From Opitutaceae bacterium (GTDB lineage: Bacteria; Verrucomicrobiota; Verrucomicrobiia; Opitutales; Opitutaceae), in contig JAESUN010000278.1 in NCBI GenBank assembly GCA_016763045.1, positions 1 through 6,628 of the forward strand: 6,628 nucleotides of DNA, read 5' to 3'. This document shows positions 6,383 to 6,628 of the stretch, in pieces (positions within the stretch are counted from its first letter, which is position 1; every line of letters starts with the position of its first letter). Under the pieces are notes generated by a model. The model worked only from the letters and a program-made list of their open reading frames with translations. It made no database searches and was not told the DNA's origin. The translations under genes were made by a program, and so were the position numbers.

Positions 6383-6628
6383 CTAAGCAGAGCGAGCATT
6401 CCATACATCCACTTTCTCCCTGATAGCACGAATATGATCCGGCGTAGAGCCGCAACATCTGCCCACAATATTAACCCCAGCCTTAAGCAAGTTATCCAAA
6501 GTCATCACCATATCTTGTGGAGTTTGCTTATAAACCGCCTTAAAGTTCTCCAACACAGGAAGCCCTGCATTTGGCTGTGCCATCGTAAAACAATCCGCAT
6601 TTTCTCTATACTCGGAAATAACTTCTTC
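6383..6628 (-). CDS. Homocysteine S-methyltransferase domain protein, C-terminal fragment (5' end outside window)
   Basis: These 81 residues are the end of a zinc-dependent homocysteine S-methyltransferase (the MetH N-terminal/BHMT/MmuM fold), which transfers a methyl group to homocysteine to form methionine. The frame is open to the window edge, so the ATG at 6583 is internal. Diagnostic features are AQPNAGLPVLE (17-27 of the fragment), LLKAGVNIVG (47-56) and the zinc-binding pair in RCCGSTP (Cys58, Cys59); the third Cys ligand lies upstream, out of view. The usual text is VGGCCGTTP, so one Gly is Arg here, probably a tolerated variant. The protein stops about 22 residues after the Cys pair, so there is no folate-binding, B12 or reductase domain fused behind it: it is a stand-alone enzyme or half of a split MetH. 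The methyl donor (methyl-corrinoid, betaine or S-methylmethionine) cannot be told from this part. Confidence 0.9.
   Translation of the reverse strand, partial: EEVISEYRENADCFTMAQPNAGLPVLENFKAVYKQTPQDMVMTLDNLLKAGVNIVGRCCGSTPDHIRAIREKVDVWNARSA

Overview
This 6.6 kb window looks like an ordinary bacterial chromosome. It carries five genes on the minus strand that encode core metabolism and DNA repair, plus the tail of one glycosyltransferase gene on the plus strand. By eye the base composition is moderate, somewhat under 50% GC. Most start codons lack a visible Shine-Dalgarno sequence. The gene set (GlmS, a PHP-type PolX, AlkC and a stand-alone homocysteine methyltransferase) and the style of the proteins would fit a Verrucomicrobiota-like or related lineage. 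That placement is a low-confidence impression; no rRNA or other marker is present to fix it. No mobile element, phage gene, tRNA or CRISPR array was seen.

Left end (1-859): the window opens inside a plus-strand GT4-type glycosyltransferase gene that stops at 353. It converges on a previously unlisted minus-strand ORF (387-551) for a 54-residue protein with one predicted membrane helix. The 552-859 stretch has no convincing gene. It does hold several inverted repeats, two of which compete for the same arm, and a plausible sigma70-type promoter pointing at the small ORF.

Centre (860-4559): glmS, complete with its catalytic residues, makes glucosamine-6-phosphate for peptidoglycan. It is followed on the same strand by a complete X-family DNA polymerase with a PHP nuclease domain (polX). 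A weak terminator and a weak promoter sit between them, so glmS is probably transcribed independently of polX.

Right part (4630-6628): an AlkC-type DNA glycosylase (HEAT-like repeats plus a beta-rich C-terminal domain) lies 15 bp downstream of a small protein resembling the 'AlkZ-related' family. PolX follows 70 bp after alkC. In transcription order this gives AlkZ-related, AlkC, PolX. Together they could cover alkylation base-excision repair: AlkC would remove the damaged base, the PHP domain of PolX could process the abasic site or 3' end, and the PolX palm could fill the gap. The window ends inside the C-terminal part of a zinc-dependent homocysteine S-methyltransferase, which supplies methionine and is probably a separate transcription unit.

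The points most worth a second look are the repair cluster with its small AlkZ-related partner, the 54-residue membrane ORF, and the mutually exclusive hairpins upstream of it. I found no clear sign of a wholly new defence or mobile system.
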